This document shows, in pieces, positions 1-9,111 of a stretch of 64,000 bases of DNA (position 1 is the first letter of the stretch; each line of letters starts with the position of its first letter). Made by a program: the position numbers and the translations under genes. The stretch is from Monarcha castaneiventris obscurior (lineage: Eukaryota > Chordata > Aves > Passeriformes > Monarchidae): assembly GCA_026261815.1 (NCBI GenBank), contig JAMPIT010000884.1, positions 15,646,210 to 15,710,209 of the forward strand, written 5' to 3'. The notes under the pieces were generated by a model. That model was not told where the DNA came from and ran no database searches. It was given only the letters and a program-made list of their open reading frames with translations.

Positions 1-518
1 TGAGAAAACACTTTTCTACAGAAGCCATTAATTTCAATGTTTGCCTTGAAATCAAGAGAGAAGCTCTTTCTAGAGTTACCAGCTGGATCATGCTTCATTC
101 TGCTATGAAGAGTCTAATTAAAAATAGGTGGGGAATTGGAAATAGGTTGCTACAGCAAAAGTTGAGATCTGACTTAAAAAATTAGAGAACACAAAATCTA
201 GGGTTTTGTCATTACTGGCCTCTGCGTAGATACTAGAAATAAATGAGGAAGGAAAGCCCCAGCAAAGCAAAACCAAGCCTCTTGTCTCTACTGAGGAAGC
301 AAGACCATTTCCATCCCCTTTCTGAACTTCACATTGTTACAACAGTGTGGGGACAGCTTAGAAACTACAGAACCACAACCCAATGGACACTTGAGCCATT
401 GCTGAGGCTGCCAGCCAGGCTCCTCTACTCAGCTGCCACAAGGCTATTAAGCAGAGACCCAGAGATGGCCCCTCTCCTGCTGAAACCCAAGCAAGCCCAA
501 TTGTTACTTGGAACTTAC
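1..518 (-). other. CALD1 intron, start only
   Basis: This sequence follows the donor at 518-517 on the transcript strand and continues off the left edge. The next caldesmon exon (chicken ...RSNLKGAAN) was looked for and is not here. I see no repeat or RNA gene in it. Confidence 0.7.
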
Positions 519-661
519 CCAAAAGCATTCTCAGTAGGTTTAAGTTTGGAGGCGGTGAGTTCGCGTTCTCCGTTCTGTGCCTTTTGTTCAGGAACGCCCT
601 TCTTACGGTCCCAGACACTTTTCATTTCCTCTTTGGGTGCTTTACCTTTGTCATCTTTTAC
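519..661 (-). CDS. CALD1: CALD1 coding exon at start of the C-terminal half
   Basis: The acceptor is ...tctcctgaacag and the exon then opens GTA AAA GAT GAC. The exon ends GCT TTT GG before GTAAGT (donor at 518-517). It is 143 bp: 47 codons plus two bases of a Gly codon completed off-window. The product reads VKDDKGKAPKEEMKSVWDRK, then KGVPEQKAQNGERELTASKL, then KPTENAFG. The motif KSVWDRK(K/R)GVPEQKAQNGE is diagnostic of caldesmon. It enters from the 75-bp exon (or directly from the large exon) in phase 0. A plus-strand open frame over the same bases is not supported. Confidence 0.96.
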
Positions 662-2147
662 CTGTTCAGGAGATAGCATAAATCACAGAACAAAACACAA
701 GACACGCAAAAAAAAAAGTCAGAATGAGGCATTCTAAGTAACAGCTGAGAAACAGAGATTTCTTGGCAAGATTGGGAACTGTCTTCACACTGTTTATGTG
801 CTATAAGGCAGAAGTAGTCTGCAAAGCCCTAAACTGTGATCAACCATCACTTAGTGCTGTCCTGACCTGAATTCAAGACCAAAGCATCTTGAAAAGAATA
901 TTATCAGTCTTCTGTGAAAGTTTTCTGTGGCCATGGGACAATGCCACCACACTGCTTCAATCTGCAACTGCAGCCCCACTCTTCCCTCCCATTGCAGCAT
1001 CATTCACCTGCTACTTCTTCAGACTGTGGGCTGCAAACCCTTTGGGACTTGTTGATACATTCTTGGTACCAGGTTCAGGGCATCGGTGCAATAAAAGTAA
1101 CACAGAGCCTCCACCAAACGTCAAGCTTGTTTGACAAAGGTCACGCCCTTTTCAGTGTCATAGCAGAGGGATACTTCATTATTGCAAGAAAAATGGCCAA
1201 AACACAAAATCATCTTTGTATCAGAGCCAAACTTACTTTGGCAAAAAGCACAGTCCTACCTGGGGCTGGTCATGGGTAGCATTATCAGACACGAATATTT
1301 AAACCTATGAAGAACGAAATGCTCTGGAAAACACGAGCAAAAATTCCCTTTATCCTTACAAAGCTTTGTCTTATGATTCTTAATAGTAACCAAGAAAATA
1401 TTTTGTGCATCAATTTCATTCTCCAGTATTCCTTCAGAGGTGAGAAGTATTTATCAATACCACAAATGGCCCGACCCCAGCATTCTGAGTCATGGCTAGA
1501 TGCTGGTAAAAGGAGAAAGTGAACTGATTTAAGTTACCTATCCTCAGGTACAAATATTCCCAGTTAGTTAAGACTACCAGCCAAAACAAACGTTCAACAG
1601 CAGCAGATGAAACATCTACCTCCAAAAATATTTACTTGCTTTCCCCAGCCCTGTGTTGAAGGAAGATTCTAGCTGGCAAGCTAGAAATGCCTTCTGTGTA
1701 GAATTCAAATGGAGACCTTTAGAAAATAAATACTTTGGCAGCCTGTTGCAATCCCATTTGCTAACTAGAACGATAAAGAACTTTTTTTAACACACCTATC
1801 TGCAACACAACTGCTCTTAAGGTGTCCTGAGCTGCACCTTGAAATAAAAAACTAGTGCACAGCTTCACACCCCAAATCAAAAGAAATTTCTGCTCTTCCT
1901 CATCAAAGAACATCTCCCGGAGAAGCAAAATCTTTAGCTACAAAGGATGAGTTCAGAGTCTTCAAAGCCAAGATCCTTTTAAGGCATTGAATTAGGCTGG
2001 TGCTGAGTGCAGTCCCAGAGTCAGTGTGTGACTCCACCTGAGGCCAGTTTGCTGCTCAGGGAAACTGATGGGTTGGACACCACACGTTGTAAGTGAGTAC
2101 AGGATGGTTAAACCATTTGAGCAAATTTGCTGCTGGTGGGGGAGGCT
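662..2147 (-). other. CALD1 intron segment, nothing recognised
   Basis: This is AT-rich intron between the 143-bp exon's acceptor and the minisatellite. A perfect CArG-type decamer, CCTTTTAAGG, occurs at 1975-1984, but such 10-mers are expected a few times per 64 kb at this base composition. Open frames here are short and unrelated to each other. Confidence 0.6.
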
Positions 2148-2706
2148 GGACACAACCAACAGAGGCATTTGCTCTGCTCTGAGAGCAGGGGGGACACAAC
2201 CAACAGAGGAGTTTGCTGTGCTCTGAGAGAGGCTGGACACAACCAAAGAGGCGTTTGCTCTGCTCTGAGAGAGGCTGGACACAACCAACAGAGGAGTTGG
2301 CTGTGCTCTGAGAGCAGGGGGGACACAACCAAAGAGGTGTTTGCTCTGCTCTGAGAGAGGCTGGACACAACCAAAGAGGCATTTGCTCTGCTCTGAGAGC
2401 AGGGGGGACACAACCAACAGAGGAGTTTGCTGTGCTCTGAGAGCAGGCTGGACACAACCAAAGAGGCGTTTGCTCTGCTCTGAGAGAGGCTGGACACAAC
2501 CAACAGAGGAGTTGGCTGTGCTCTGAGAGCAGGGGAGACACAACCAAAGAGGCGTTTGCTCTGCTCTGAGAGCAGGGGGGACACAACCAAAGAGGCGTTT
2601 GCTCTGCTCTGAGAGAGGCTGGACACAACCAAAGAGGCGTTTGCTGTGCTCTGAGAGCAGGGGGGACACAACCAACAGAGGCATTTGCTCTGCTCTGAGA
2701 GCAGGC
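2148..2706. repeat. Minisatellite, 13 copies of a 42-44 bp unit with higher-order structure
   Basis: Units begin GGACACAACCAA at 2148, 2192, 2235, 2277, 2321, 2363, 2406, 2450, 2492, about 2536, 2579, 2621 and 2664. They differ by an optional CA after the start motif, by CTC/GTG in the middle, and by tail CAGGGG or AGGCT. The order of variants in copies 1-5 (2148-2362) is largely repeated in copies 6-10 (2363-about 2578), so a block of about 215 bp duplicated after the unit had already diversified. Most units contain the dyad CTGCTCT-G-AGAGCAG or a shorter form of it. The unit has no stop on the minus strand, which leaves long open frames in all three minus frames; these are not genes. Confidence 0.97.
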
Positions 2707-5305
2707 AGCAGCAGTGCAGACTTTTCCCATCCTCTCCTGCCAGCAGGCTTTAGCCACGACCTGGCAGCAGCTCCCTGACGGACAAGAGGGGAGTTCAGCT
2801 TCCCTGGCCGTGCATTCTTTGGCCATGATGCTGCAACTGCCACAAGCAAGGCCATTATTACCAGCGGCCTCAAGGAATGGTTTGCTGTTTCCTAGGAGCT
2901 GGGCTGAGACAAGCAGGGCTATTCATTTATCCTAATGAATGCCATCAGACAGCACCATCTTCTGGGTGTTCCCACCCAGAATCAGGGTGAGCTAGTAATC
3001 ATGTTCACAGCAAGAATCTTTGCTGCCTGTCAGCAATGTCCTGAGGAGCCTCCAGCCCCAGTCAGGGTGATACTGAAACCGGCTGTGTTGATTGGTGCAA
3101 GATTTCCCATGCCAGGATGTCTGTCCTGGGATTTTGAGAGCATAAGATTTCCTTTGCTGAGATTTTCATCAAGGTCTTCCTAAGTCTTATTAAAAAGCCA
3201 ACACTTCCAGCTGCCTTATGTATTTAGGTCCACTGGGGAGGGTTGTATCTCTTACATCTTAATTGAAATCACTGAGAAAACTAATATTAAAACAATATAG
3301 TTTAAAAATTAATAGGTTAGGAAACAGCATTTCAGAAGCCAGTAGGATTTATGATAACGTGTCTGCATTTGAGAAAACCATTAACACAGCTTGGCCTCTT
3401 TATTCAAAAAGATGGTAAAACAAGATATTACAGAAACATTTCTCATCTTTTGGGCCCAATCCTTCTCCTACTAATTTTAATACCAAAACAGAGATTGATT
3501 AGCACAGAAGCAGAAACCTTTGTATCTCATTCCAAAGGCAGGCAAGAGAATAAGTTCTTTCCCTTGTCTCACTGCTTCCCTAAATTATAGACTAATTCAG
3601 CTTCTGCTGAATTAAAAAAGAATTCCACTTGGAGCAGACAGGTGATACTACCTGAACTGAAATAGGTTATATGTTCTCACAAATCTTGATATCAAGATAG
3701 AACATGATCAAAGGCATGGTTAGCAAATTTCCAGCCTTACATATTTACATTTTAATCTTTCTCCACACTGCTTCTTCACTGTTAGATTTTTATGCTATTA
3801 TTTGAGAGGTGAGATTTCTAAATCTTGAGTTTGAACATCTTCAGACTGATACAAATTCATTACTGAGGTTGGGGCCATCTGGCAGATTTGATTCCTTGCT
3901 TGGGCTCAGTTACTTGGTGAGTTAAAAGCTGTGGGCATCTGGGTCGAGGGCTTCCCTGTAGAGTCAACTCTGGGTCCAAATACCATGAGAAAAGCAACTG
4001 TTGCAGCACGTCTAGCCAAACTGGAAGCAGGAAATACCAGGAGCCTCACATCATGAGAAAGCTTGTTCTTAGGAACTTTTCGGGTCACTTTTAAGAACCA
4101 AAAACTGTGCAGAAGTTCAGAAAAAGAGACAAATTTTTCTTGCCAAATTAATTGAAACCTGAACTTTGAGGGCCAAAGCAAAAGCAAAACCTGATTATGT
4201 AGACACACTCTATTCCTTCAGGGCCTTGCTCATGAAACACTGGCATCCTCTTAGCTGTGTGCACATTCAGAAAGAGACCTCATTGAATTTCTGCATCCTG
4301 GAAAGAGGGGGAGAAGTGGAGATGGGAACCTGATCTTGACTGATCATCAAATTTTCTTCACATGCAAAGAAGCAAAAATTGAGATTTTCAAGACATTTTG
4401 AATGCTCAGGATGGATATTCAGCATTGCACTAGAAGTGGGATTCTGTTAAGTTGTCTCAGCTTGAGCATCCAAAGATGGAAACACTAAAATCACAAGTAA
4501 CTTTTATAAGTCTTGCCAATTTCCTGAAATAATCTAGCCCAGTGGGTAGGGTTTAAAAGCATGATGAGAGCTCCAGGGAGAGTTGGCCCAGCTCTACATA
4601 AGAATGAGCAGGACAACTGTGTCTCAAGTTCCCCACAAATCAAAGTCTGTGGTCAGTTTACAGACTCCTCTTTACATTTACTTGTAATATTCAAAGATTG
4701 CACGCAAAAGCGAATAGTGGAAACTGGTTCTGTCTTCTTAATATAATCCATCCCTTATTTTGTGTGCAGCTATTTCCTCACCACTGTCTGAGGCTGAGCT
4801 AAGCATCTACAGCATGTTCCAAACTCATCTGCTAACTGAGGACGCTGGAGTGGACCCTCTACAACCCTCAGTGGTCCCAAGCCACTGGACAGGCAGCAAT
4901 CTGAGCTGTGGCTCCCTTTAAGTCACACAGATCTGGCTGAACCCAAATGGTTCCAAGGCTCTGACCAGTCTCTGACCAGTCTCCCCTAATCAGAATCAGG
5001 GGCTGTTTTGAGACCTGCTGCACTGGAGCAAAACCCCAGCTGCTGCACAGCACTGGGCATGGCTCCCTGTGTGCAGCTGTATCCTGAAGAGTAAATGGTC
5101 CCCAAATCTTATTTACTTACCAGACAGTAAAACACCATGGCACCAGCTCCTGTGTTTACAGTGGAAATGCAATGCAGTAAATTTTGTAGATTTTCTCTTT
5201 AAAACAAAAGAAGAATCTTGGGTATGCACAGTTTATATCACGGGGTATTGCAGTTTGCAGGGGAATTATTAGTTGAGGCAGTCAGGTGGCCAAGGGGCCT
5301 AGATT
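2707..5305 (-). other. CALD1 intron segment between minisatellite and microsatellite
   Basis: Unique-looking intron. The only internal structure seen is an 11-bp direct duplication (CTGACCAGTCT at 4961-4971 and 4972-4982). No exon-like segment with caldesmon similarity was found. Confidence 0.6.
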
Positions 5306-5374
5306 ATTGTCATTATGATGAATATTATCATGATGATGATTATTATTAATTATCATGATGATGATGATGATTAG
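5306..5374. repeat. ATG/ATT trinucleotide microsatellite
   Basis: Interrupted runs of ATG and ATT triplets (tcatgatgatgattattatt and a second atcatgatgatgatgatgatt) in the intron about 390 bp downstream, in transcript direction, of the 75-bp exon. Probably length-variable. Confidence 0.85.
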
Positions 5375-5763
5375 AGTAGGTTTCATTCATAGGGAAAAAG
5401 TTCACAGTAAAGTGAGAGGAAACCAGGGAAGGATGATTAGTTGATACTGTCCTGAAAAATTCATCCCTAGGGGGAAAACCATATTTGCGTTATTGACTGA
5501 ACTGAGTTTCCTGAAACATTTGTTTTAAGACAAACAGGAATTGGTCCTAAAGCCCCAAAAGAACAAACTACTTAAGAATTTACTTCATTTTAAGCACTTA
5601 AGGAGCTTCATCCCTATTTATTTCAGCAGGATTACCCATGTTCTTGAAGTGGAGCACAAGTTCAAGTACTTTGCTGAAGAAGCAACTTTCAGTTATAGGT
5701 GCCTTATTTGTTTTCATATCTCAAGTTTCCCTATCACATCTAAATCAGTGGTTTATGAGTTAC
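5375..5763 (-). other. CALD1 intron next to the 75-bp exon
   Basis: Intron beginning at the donor GTAACT (5763 downward). Apart from the splice site I see no feature. Confidence 0.6.
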
Positions 5764-5838
5764 CTGATCTTTTATGGAGGTAGCTGGGAGCTTCTCTTCT
5801 GGCAGCTTTTCCTTTTTAGCTTCCACTTTTTCTTCCTC
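5764..5838 (-). CDS. CALD1: CALD1 75-bp in-frame cassette exon
   Basis: This exon encodes 25 residues, EEEKVEAKKEKLPEEKLPATSIKDQ in two halves (EEEKVEAKKEKLP then EEKLPATSIKDQ). It aligns with the chicken segment EEDKEAKVEAKKESLPEKLQ and the human segment GEEKGTKVQAKREK. The donor CAG/GTAACT is good. The acceptor is unusually weak: the 25 nt before it are purine- and AC-rich with no pyrimidine tract. The exon is a multiple of three and both flanking junctions are phase 0, so inclusion or skipping keeps frame. The homologous human exon is optional and distinguishes light-caldesmon types I and II. Exon identity is firm; the exact first codon could shift by 3 nt (see the tandem acceptor). Confidence 0.9.
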
Positions 5839-5841
5839 CTT
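5836..5841 (-). promoter_or_regulatory. CALD1: Possible NAGNAG tandem splice acceptor
   Basis: The transcript strand reads AAGGAG across the intron/exon border, giving AG dinucleotides 3 nt apart. The upstream AG gives an exon starting Glu-Glu-Glu-Lys, the downstream one Glu-Glu-Lys. Both keep frame. GAG is a poor acceptor, so the upstream site is probably preferred. Confidence 0.4.
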
Positions 5842-6483
5842 TGTTTTTTGGGTTTTCAATAATTTATTTATTTTTTAACACGAAAACACCACATCTGTTT
5901 GCACTTTTGATTTGCCACACTGTGTTCACACACCAATCCTGTGTGCAGCCACAACTCCATCGTATGCTGCTGTGCCCACACCTCTGTGTGCAGCTGTGCC
6001 CCCTCCACCCTCTCCAAACGCTCCCAGCTCCCCCCATCCAGGCCTTTCTCCCCTGCATGGCATCATGCTCACACGTCCCAGCACAGAGCCCTTTCTTGTG
6101 ACTGCATTTAGCACACAGCATTCCTCACACAGTTTAACGGGTGCTCACGATGTTTCGTGCCAAGATGTGTCTGCCTCCACCTCACGTGTCACTGCATCAG
6201 GCCAGTTTATGGCAGCTGAGGAAAGAAAGGCAGCAAAAGCACATGCAGAGGTCTGAACATGCAAGGTTTTCTTTGAATGATGGGGTGAGGCCAGGCCTGT
6301 TGTGCACTGAATTACTGGTAAGCAGTAGGGGCTTTATTTTTAAAAAGAGAGAGCGACAGCACAAGTATTAGTAATTTCAGTACAGGACTAGGATCTGTGA
6401 GGAAATTCCAATTCAATCTTTTCTTGCATTACATTTCACACAAACCACAGGTGTCTTATTTTGGTGCAAAATGTTTACTGTAC
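5839..6483 (-). other. 645-bp CALD1 intron between large exon and cassette exon
   Basis: Short intron following the heavy-caldesmon donor (GTACAG). The end at the cassette acceptor is A-rich with no clear pyrimidine tract. The middle (about 5930-6110) is C-rich on the plus strand, so G-rich in the transcript, and contains several runs of GGG or longer that could bind splicing factors; that role is inference. Confidence 0.6.
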
Positions 6484-7465
6484 CTGTTTTTTTAAGAAAG
6501 CTGCTTGAGGTTTTTTGTCTTCTATTTTCTGTTCTTCCATCTTTTGTTTTTCCTTTAATTTCTCTGCTTCTAGTTTAGCCTTTTCCTCAGCTGCCCTCTT
6601 TTCCTCTTCTGCCTTTGCCCTCTCCTCAGCTGCCCTCTTTTCCTCCTCTGCTTTCTGTTTCTCCTCAGCTGCCCTCCTCTCCTCTTCTGCTTTAGCTCTC
6701 TCTCTTTCCTCAGCTGCCCTCTTCTCCTCTTCTGCCTTAGCCCTCTCCTCCTCTTCTGCCTTAGCCCTCTCCTCAGCTGCCCTCTTTTCCTCCTCTGCTT
6801 TTTGTTTTTCCTCAGCTGCCCTCTTTTCTTCCTCTGCTTTCTGTTTTTCCTCAGCTGCCCTCTTTTCTTCCTCTGCTTTTAACCTCTCCCTTTCTTCTGC
6901 TTCCTTCCTTTCTTCCTCAGCCTTTTCCTCATCCCTAAGCGTCTCTTTATCTACAGCATCAGTTACACTTTGTGTCCCTTCCGGCACCGCGTTTGTATCA
7001 TTCTCTGCTTTGTGTTCCTCTGCATTTACAGTTACTGCCTCTTCTTTATCTGTGGATTTTTCTGCTGCCACATCTACCTGATTTTCCTCTACGGGGAGCT
7101 CCTTTGGTTTCTCCTCCTGTGCCTCCTCCTTGTCTTTTTCTCCTTTTTTTTCCTCTTCTTCCCCATCTTGCCTCCAGTTGTTCCTCTGGTACGATTTGGT
7201 AACTGTTTCTGTCTCCTCAGTCTCATAGCGTCCTCGGCGTGTTTCAGCCTTTTCCTCTTTCCCCGTGGTCTCGTTTTCCTCCACATTGTTTACTTCTCTC
7301 CTGCTGGGCACTGACAAGCTCCCATCTGTGATCGTGGGGTCAAATTCCTTTTGGCGTTCCAGGGCTTCCTGCAGACGTTTCTGGCGTCTCTCCTCCCGTC
7401 TTGCCAGTCTCTCCAGCAATGCAGCTTCATCATCTGTGGAGCGCTTGCTTTCCTCTCCTGCCACA
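6484..7465 (-). CDS. CALD1: CALD1 large exon with smooth-muscle-specific helical repeats (alternative 5' splice sites)
   Basis: The exon starts after ...cccttttatgtag and ends ...AAACAG before GTACAG. After one base that completes Ser it encodes 327 residues with no stop or frameshift. Residues 1-129 (to ...PVEENQ) are common to all isoforms and include the conserved run KRSTDDEAALLERLARREER and the motif SYQRNNWRQDGEEE. Residues 130-327 are the heavy-caldesmon insert. Residues 196-296 hold about eight copies of a 13-15 residue unit of type KAEEEKRAAEERA, a pattern that forms a long single alpha helix spacing the myosin- and actin-binding ends. The insert is 198 residues; my recollection of chicken is about 232, so repeat units appear to be missing here. 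A run of about 19 T on the transcript strand (7492-7510) lies upstream of the acceptor. An apparent Met start at 7464 is really an internal GTG (Val) codon. Confidence 0.97.
6577..6879 (-). repeat. CALD1: Purine-rich coding tandem repeat, candidate exonic splicing enhancer
   Basis: About eight imperfect copies of a unit of about 39 bp lie between the two donors. Their transcript-strand sequence is GA-rich, of the type GCAGAGGAAGAGAAGAGG. They encode the KAEEEKRAAEE(K/R) repeats. Human CALD1 carries purine-rich 32-nt repeats at the matching place that act as an exonic enhancer for the heavy isoform's donor. The same role here is inference. On the plus strand the block reads as a long Ser/Ala-rich open frame, which is only its shadow. 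Confidence 0.8.
7075..7080 (-). promoter_or_regulatory. CALD1: Internal competing 5' splice site (light-caldesmon donor)
   Basis: Inside the large exon the transcript reads GAA AAT CAG then GTAGAT, with the cut between 7078 and 7077. Use of this donor gives a 388-bp exon ending after Glu-Asn-Gln and joins in phase 0 to the 75-bp exon, producing non-muscle (light) caldesmon. Use of the distal donor after 6484 (CAG then GTACAG) keeps the 198-residue heavy insert. Both sites lack the consensus G at +5, so both look weak. In human CALD1 the homologous exon uses competing donors at the matching protein position (after ...ENQ). Isoform use in this species is inferred from homology. Confidence 0.88.
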
Positions 7466-7879
7466 CTACATAAAAGGGACAGGTTTGCATTAAAAAAAAA
7501 AAAAAAAAAATCTTTCTAACAACACATGCACTTCACTGTTTCTAGGAAAAAAGCTTGCTGTAACATCATTCCACAGCTGGAAAACACAAAAGGTTACACG
7601 CTTCAGAATTTAGCTGCTGTTTTGCCATCTGTACCCATTCTCCTTGCCTTAAATAGAATGCTTCTTGTGCTCACTATCTATTAATCTATTGATCTACAGT
7701 ATCTATCTACTTGCTAGCATGATTCTGGTTTCTTCTATCAATTGTGTTATGGCCACTGGAAACCTGGGTATGTTATTTGTGACTGTGTGAAACTGAACAA
7801 ATGATGGACGGACTGGAAGGCTGGCTCTGGACAGACAGGAAGCCCACTCAGCTTGTGACAAGCAGGTGGGGATATGAGT
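7466..7879 (-). other. CALD1 intron with polypyrimidine tract of the large exon
   Basis: The plus strand has about 19 A at 7492-7510, which is a T run in the transcript ending roughly 25 nt before the acceptor at 7467-7466. Beyond that I see no feature. Confidence 0.6.
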
Positions 7880-7980
7880 GATATGGTTTAATGTTTTACA
7901 GGCTACAGGGGCACTGCTGGGTTTGTGGTGGGACTTGGTGATCTTAGAGGTCTCTTCCAGCTTTGATGATTCTGTGATTT
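7880..7980 (+). mobile_element. CR1 LINE 3' end, fragment
   Basis: The run GGACTTGGTGATCTTAGAGG, then TCTCTTCCAGC and TTGATGATTCTGTGATTT, is the conserved 3' untranslated end of avian CR1 elements, including the terminal ATTCTGTG octamer. It is heavily 5'-truncated, as is normal for CR1, and antisense to CALD1. The left border is not sharp. Confidence 0.8.
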
Positions 7981-8452
7981 TAAGAGTCCCCTCACTCCAT
8001 AAGCTTTTCTGCTCTTTACACCTGTCTGACTCTGACAGTGCCAGATGAGTGCTGTGGTCTAGAGCTCACACCCAGCACCCTGCAGGCATGCTGCAGCTAC
8101 AGCTTGAGGACTGGCTGCCACCCGGTGTTTTGGCCCCACGATGCCATGACCCCTTTTGGCAGAACAAAAGATGTGGTGTTCTGTGAGGCCAGATGCATCC
8201 ATGCCTGAGGGAATCTGAGAGCCTCCATGAGCCCCAGCTGAATTACCCCATAGGCAGCCTCAAGGACACCTGGATATGTGCCATGAGCACGGCCTCAGGC
8301 TCCCACCCCACCATGCAGACACAGGGTGATCCTCACAGTGTTAGGTCCTTCTTCAGTCTAAGGATGGCCAAACCCAGTACTTAAAATTCAAGCACCAAAG
8401 CAAACCTCTTCCACAAGTTCTCTACTCTGAACAAACAATTACCATTGACTTG
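7981..8452 (-). other. CALD1 intron between CR1 tail and LTR
   Basis: Moderately GC-rich sequence with no recognised element. The last five bases (8448-8452, ACTTG) are the left copy of the LTR target-site duplication. Confidence 0.55.
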
Positions 8453-9086
8453 TGTCTTGGGGTGACTCTATGGTGTGTATCCCCTATGACAGCTCTATGC
8501 CAAAAAATTCGTTTTGTGCCTTTAAACTGAGCTTGAGAGGGGAGGAAAAAACAAATGAACTTTTCAAAGCAGTTCCCAAGGACACAGAGATGGAGACTGC
8601 TCTGTGTTCTCCGGTGGTAGCACGGAGGGAGCACCTTGTCTGTCTCTTCAGCCGTTTTTTTTTTTTTTTTGTTTTGTTTTGTTTTTTTCCTTTCCTTTTT
8701 CCCCGGCATGTTTCCTAGGACTTTGGTGGGTTTTCTTTTCTTCCCTTTTTTTTCCTCTTCTGGACTGTTTCAATAACATCAGAACACATCAGGAGAACTT
8801 CTCTCCAGGCCCAGAGGGGACCTAAGGCCACCCCCCACGGCAGCTCCGAGAAGGAGGGACCACACCTACAGGAGGTCTCTAATTTCTTCCCAGGTTTTTC
8901 TCGTTATAGTGAGGGTTTTACTATTTAGTATTATCATTCTTTTCCAGTGTGTTTGTTAATAAATAGGTTTTATCTCCTTCACTTTCCTTCGAGGAATTTT
9001 TTCCCCAACCCGGTGGGGGGAAGACTAGTTGTAAACTGACTTTCTCCCAGAGGATATATTGCTAGATTTTGGCCAAAAATGGCACA
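8453..9086 (+). mobile_element. Solo LTR, 634 bp, antisense to CALD1
   Basis: The element begins TGTCTTGGGG and ends ...GGCACA, so it has TGT...ACA termini. It is flanked by a perfect 5-bp direct repeat ACTTG (8448-8452 and 9087-9091), as expected for retroviral integration. A poly(A) signal AATAAA lies at 8959-8964, followed by a T/C-rich R-U5-like part. The opening resembles LTRs I know as common in songbird genomes. There is no internal retroviral sequence, so it is a recombined solo LTR. The TSD length fits an ERVL-like (class III) origin, a tentative assignment. Its right end is 24 bp inside the intron from the donor at 9111. It contains T-rich stretches around 8655-8700 and 8740-8757. 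Confidence 0.85.
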
Positions 9087-9111
9087 ACTTGTCACGACAT
9101 CAGGCATTTAC

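Noticed and set aside
1992..2873. 293-codon minus-strand open frame with repeated Cys/Leu/Ser motifs
   Set aside because: It is produced by the stop-free minisatellite unit. All three minus frames are open, and there is no domain or splice support.
6515..7081. 188-codon Ser/Ala-rich plus-strand open frame
   Set aside because: It is the antisense shadow of the Glu/Lys/Arg/Ala repeats of the CALD1 large exon, which has intact splice sites and clear protein similarity.
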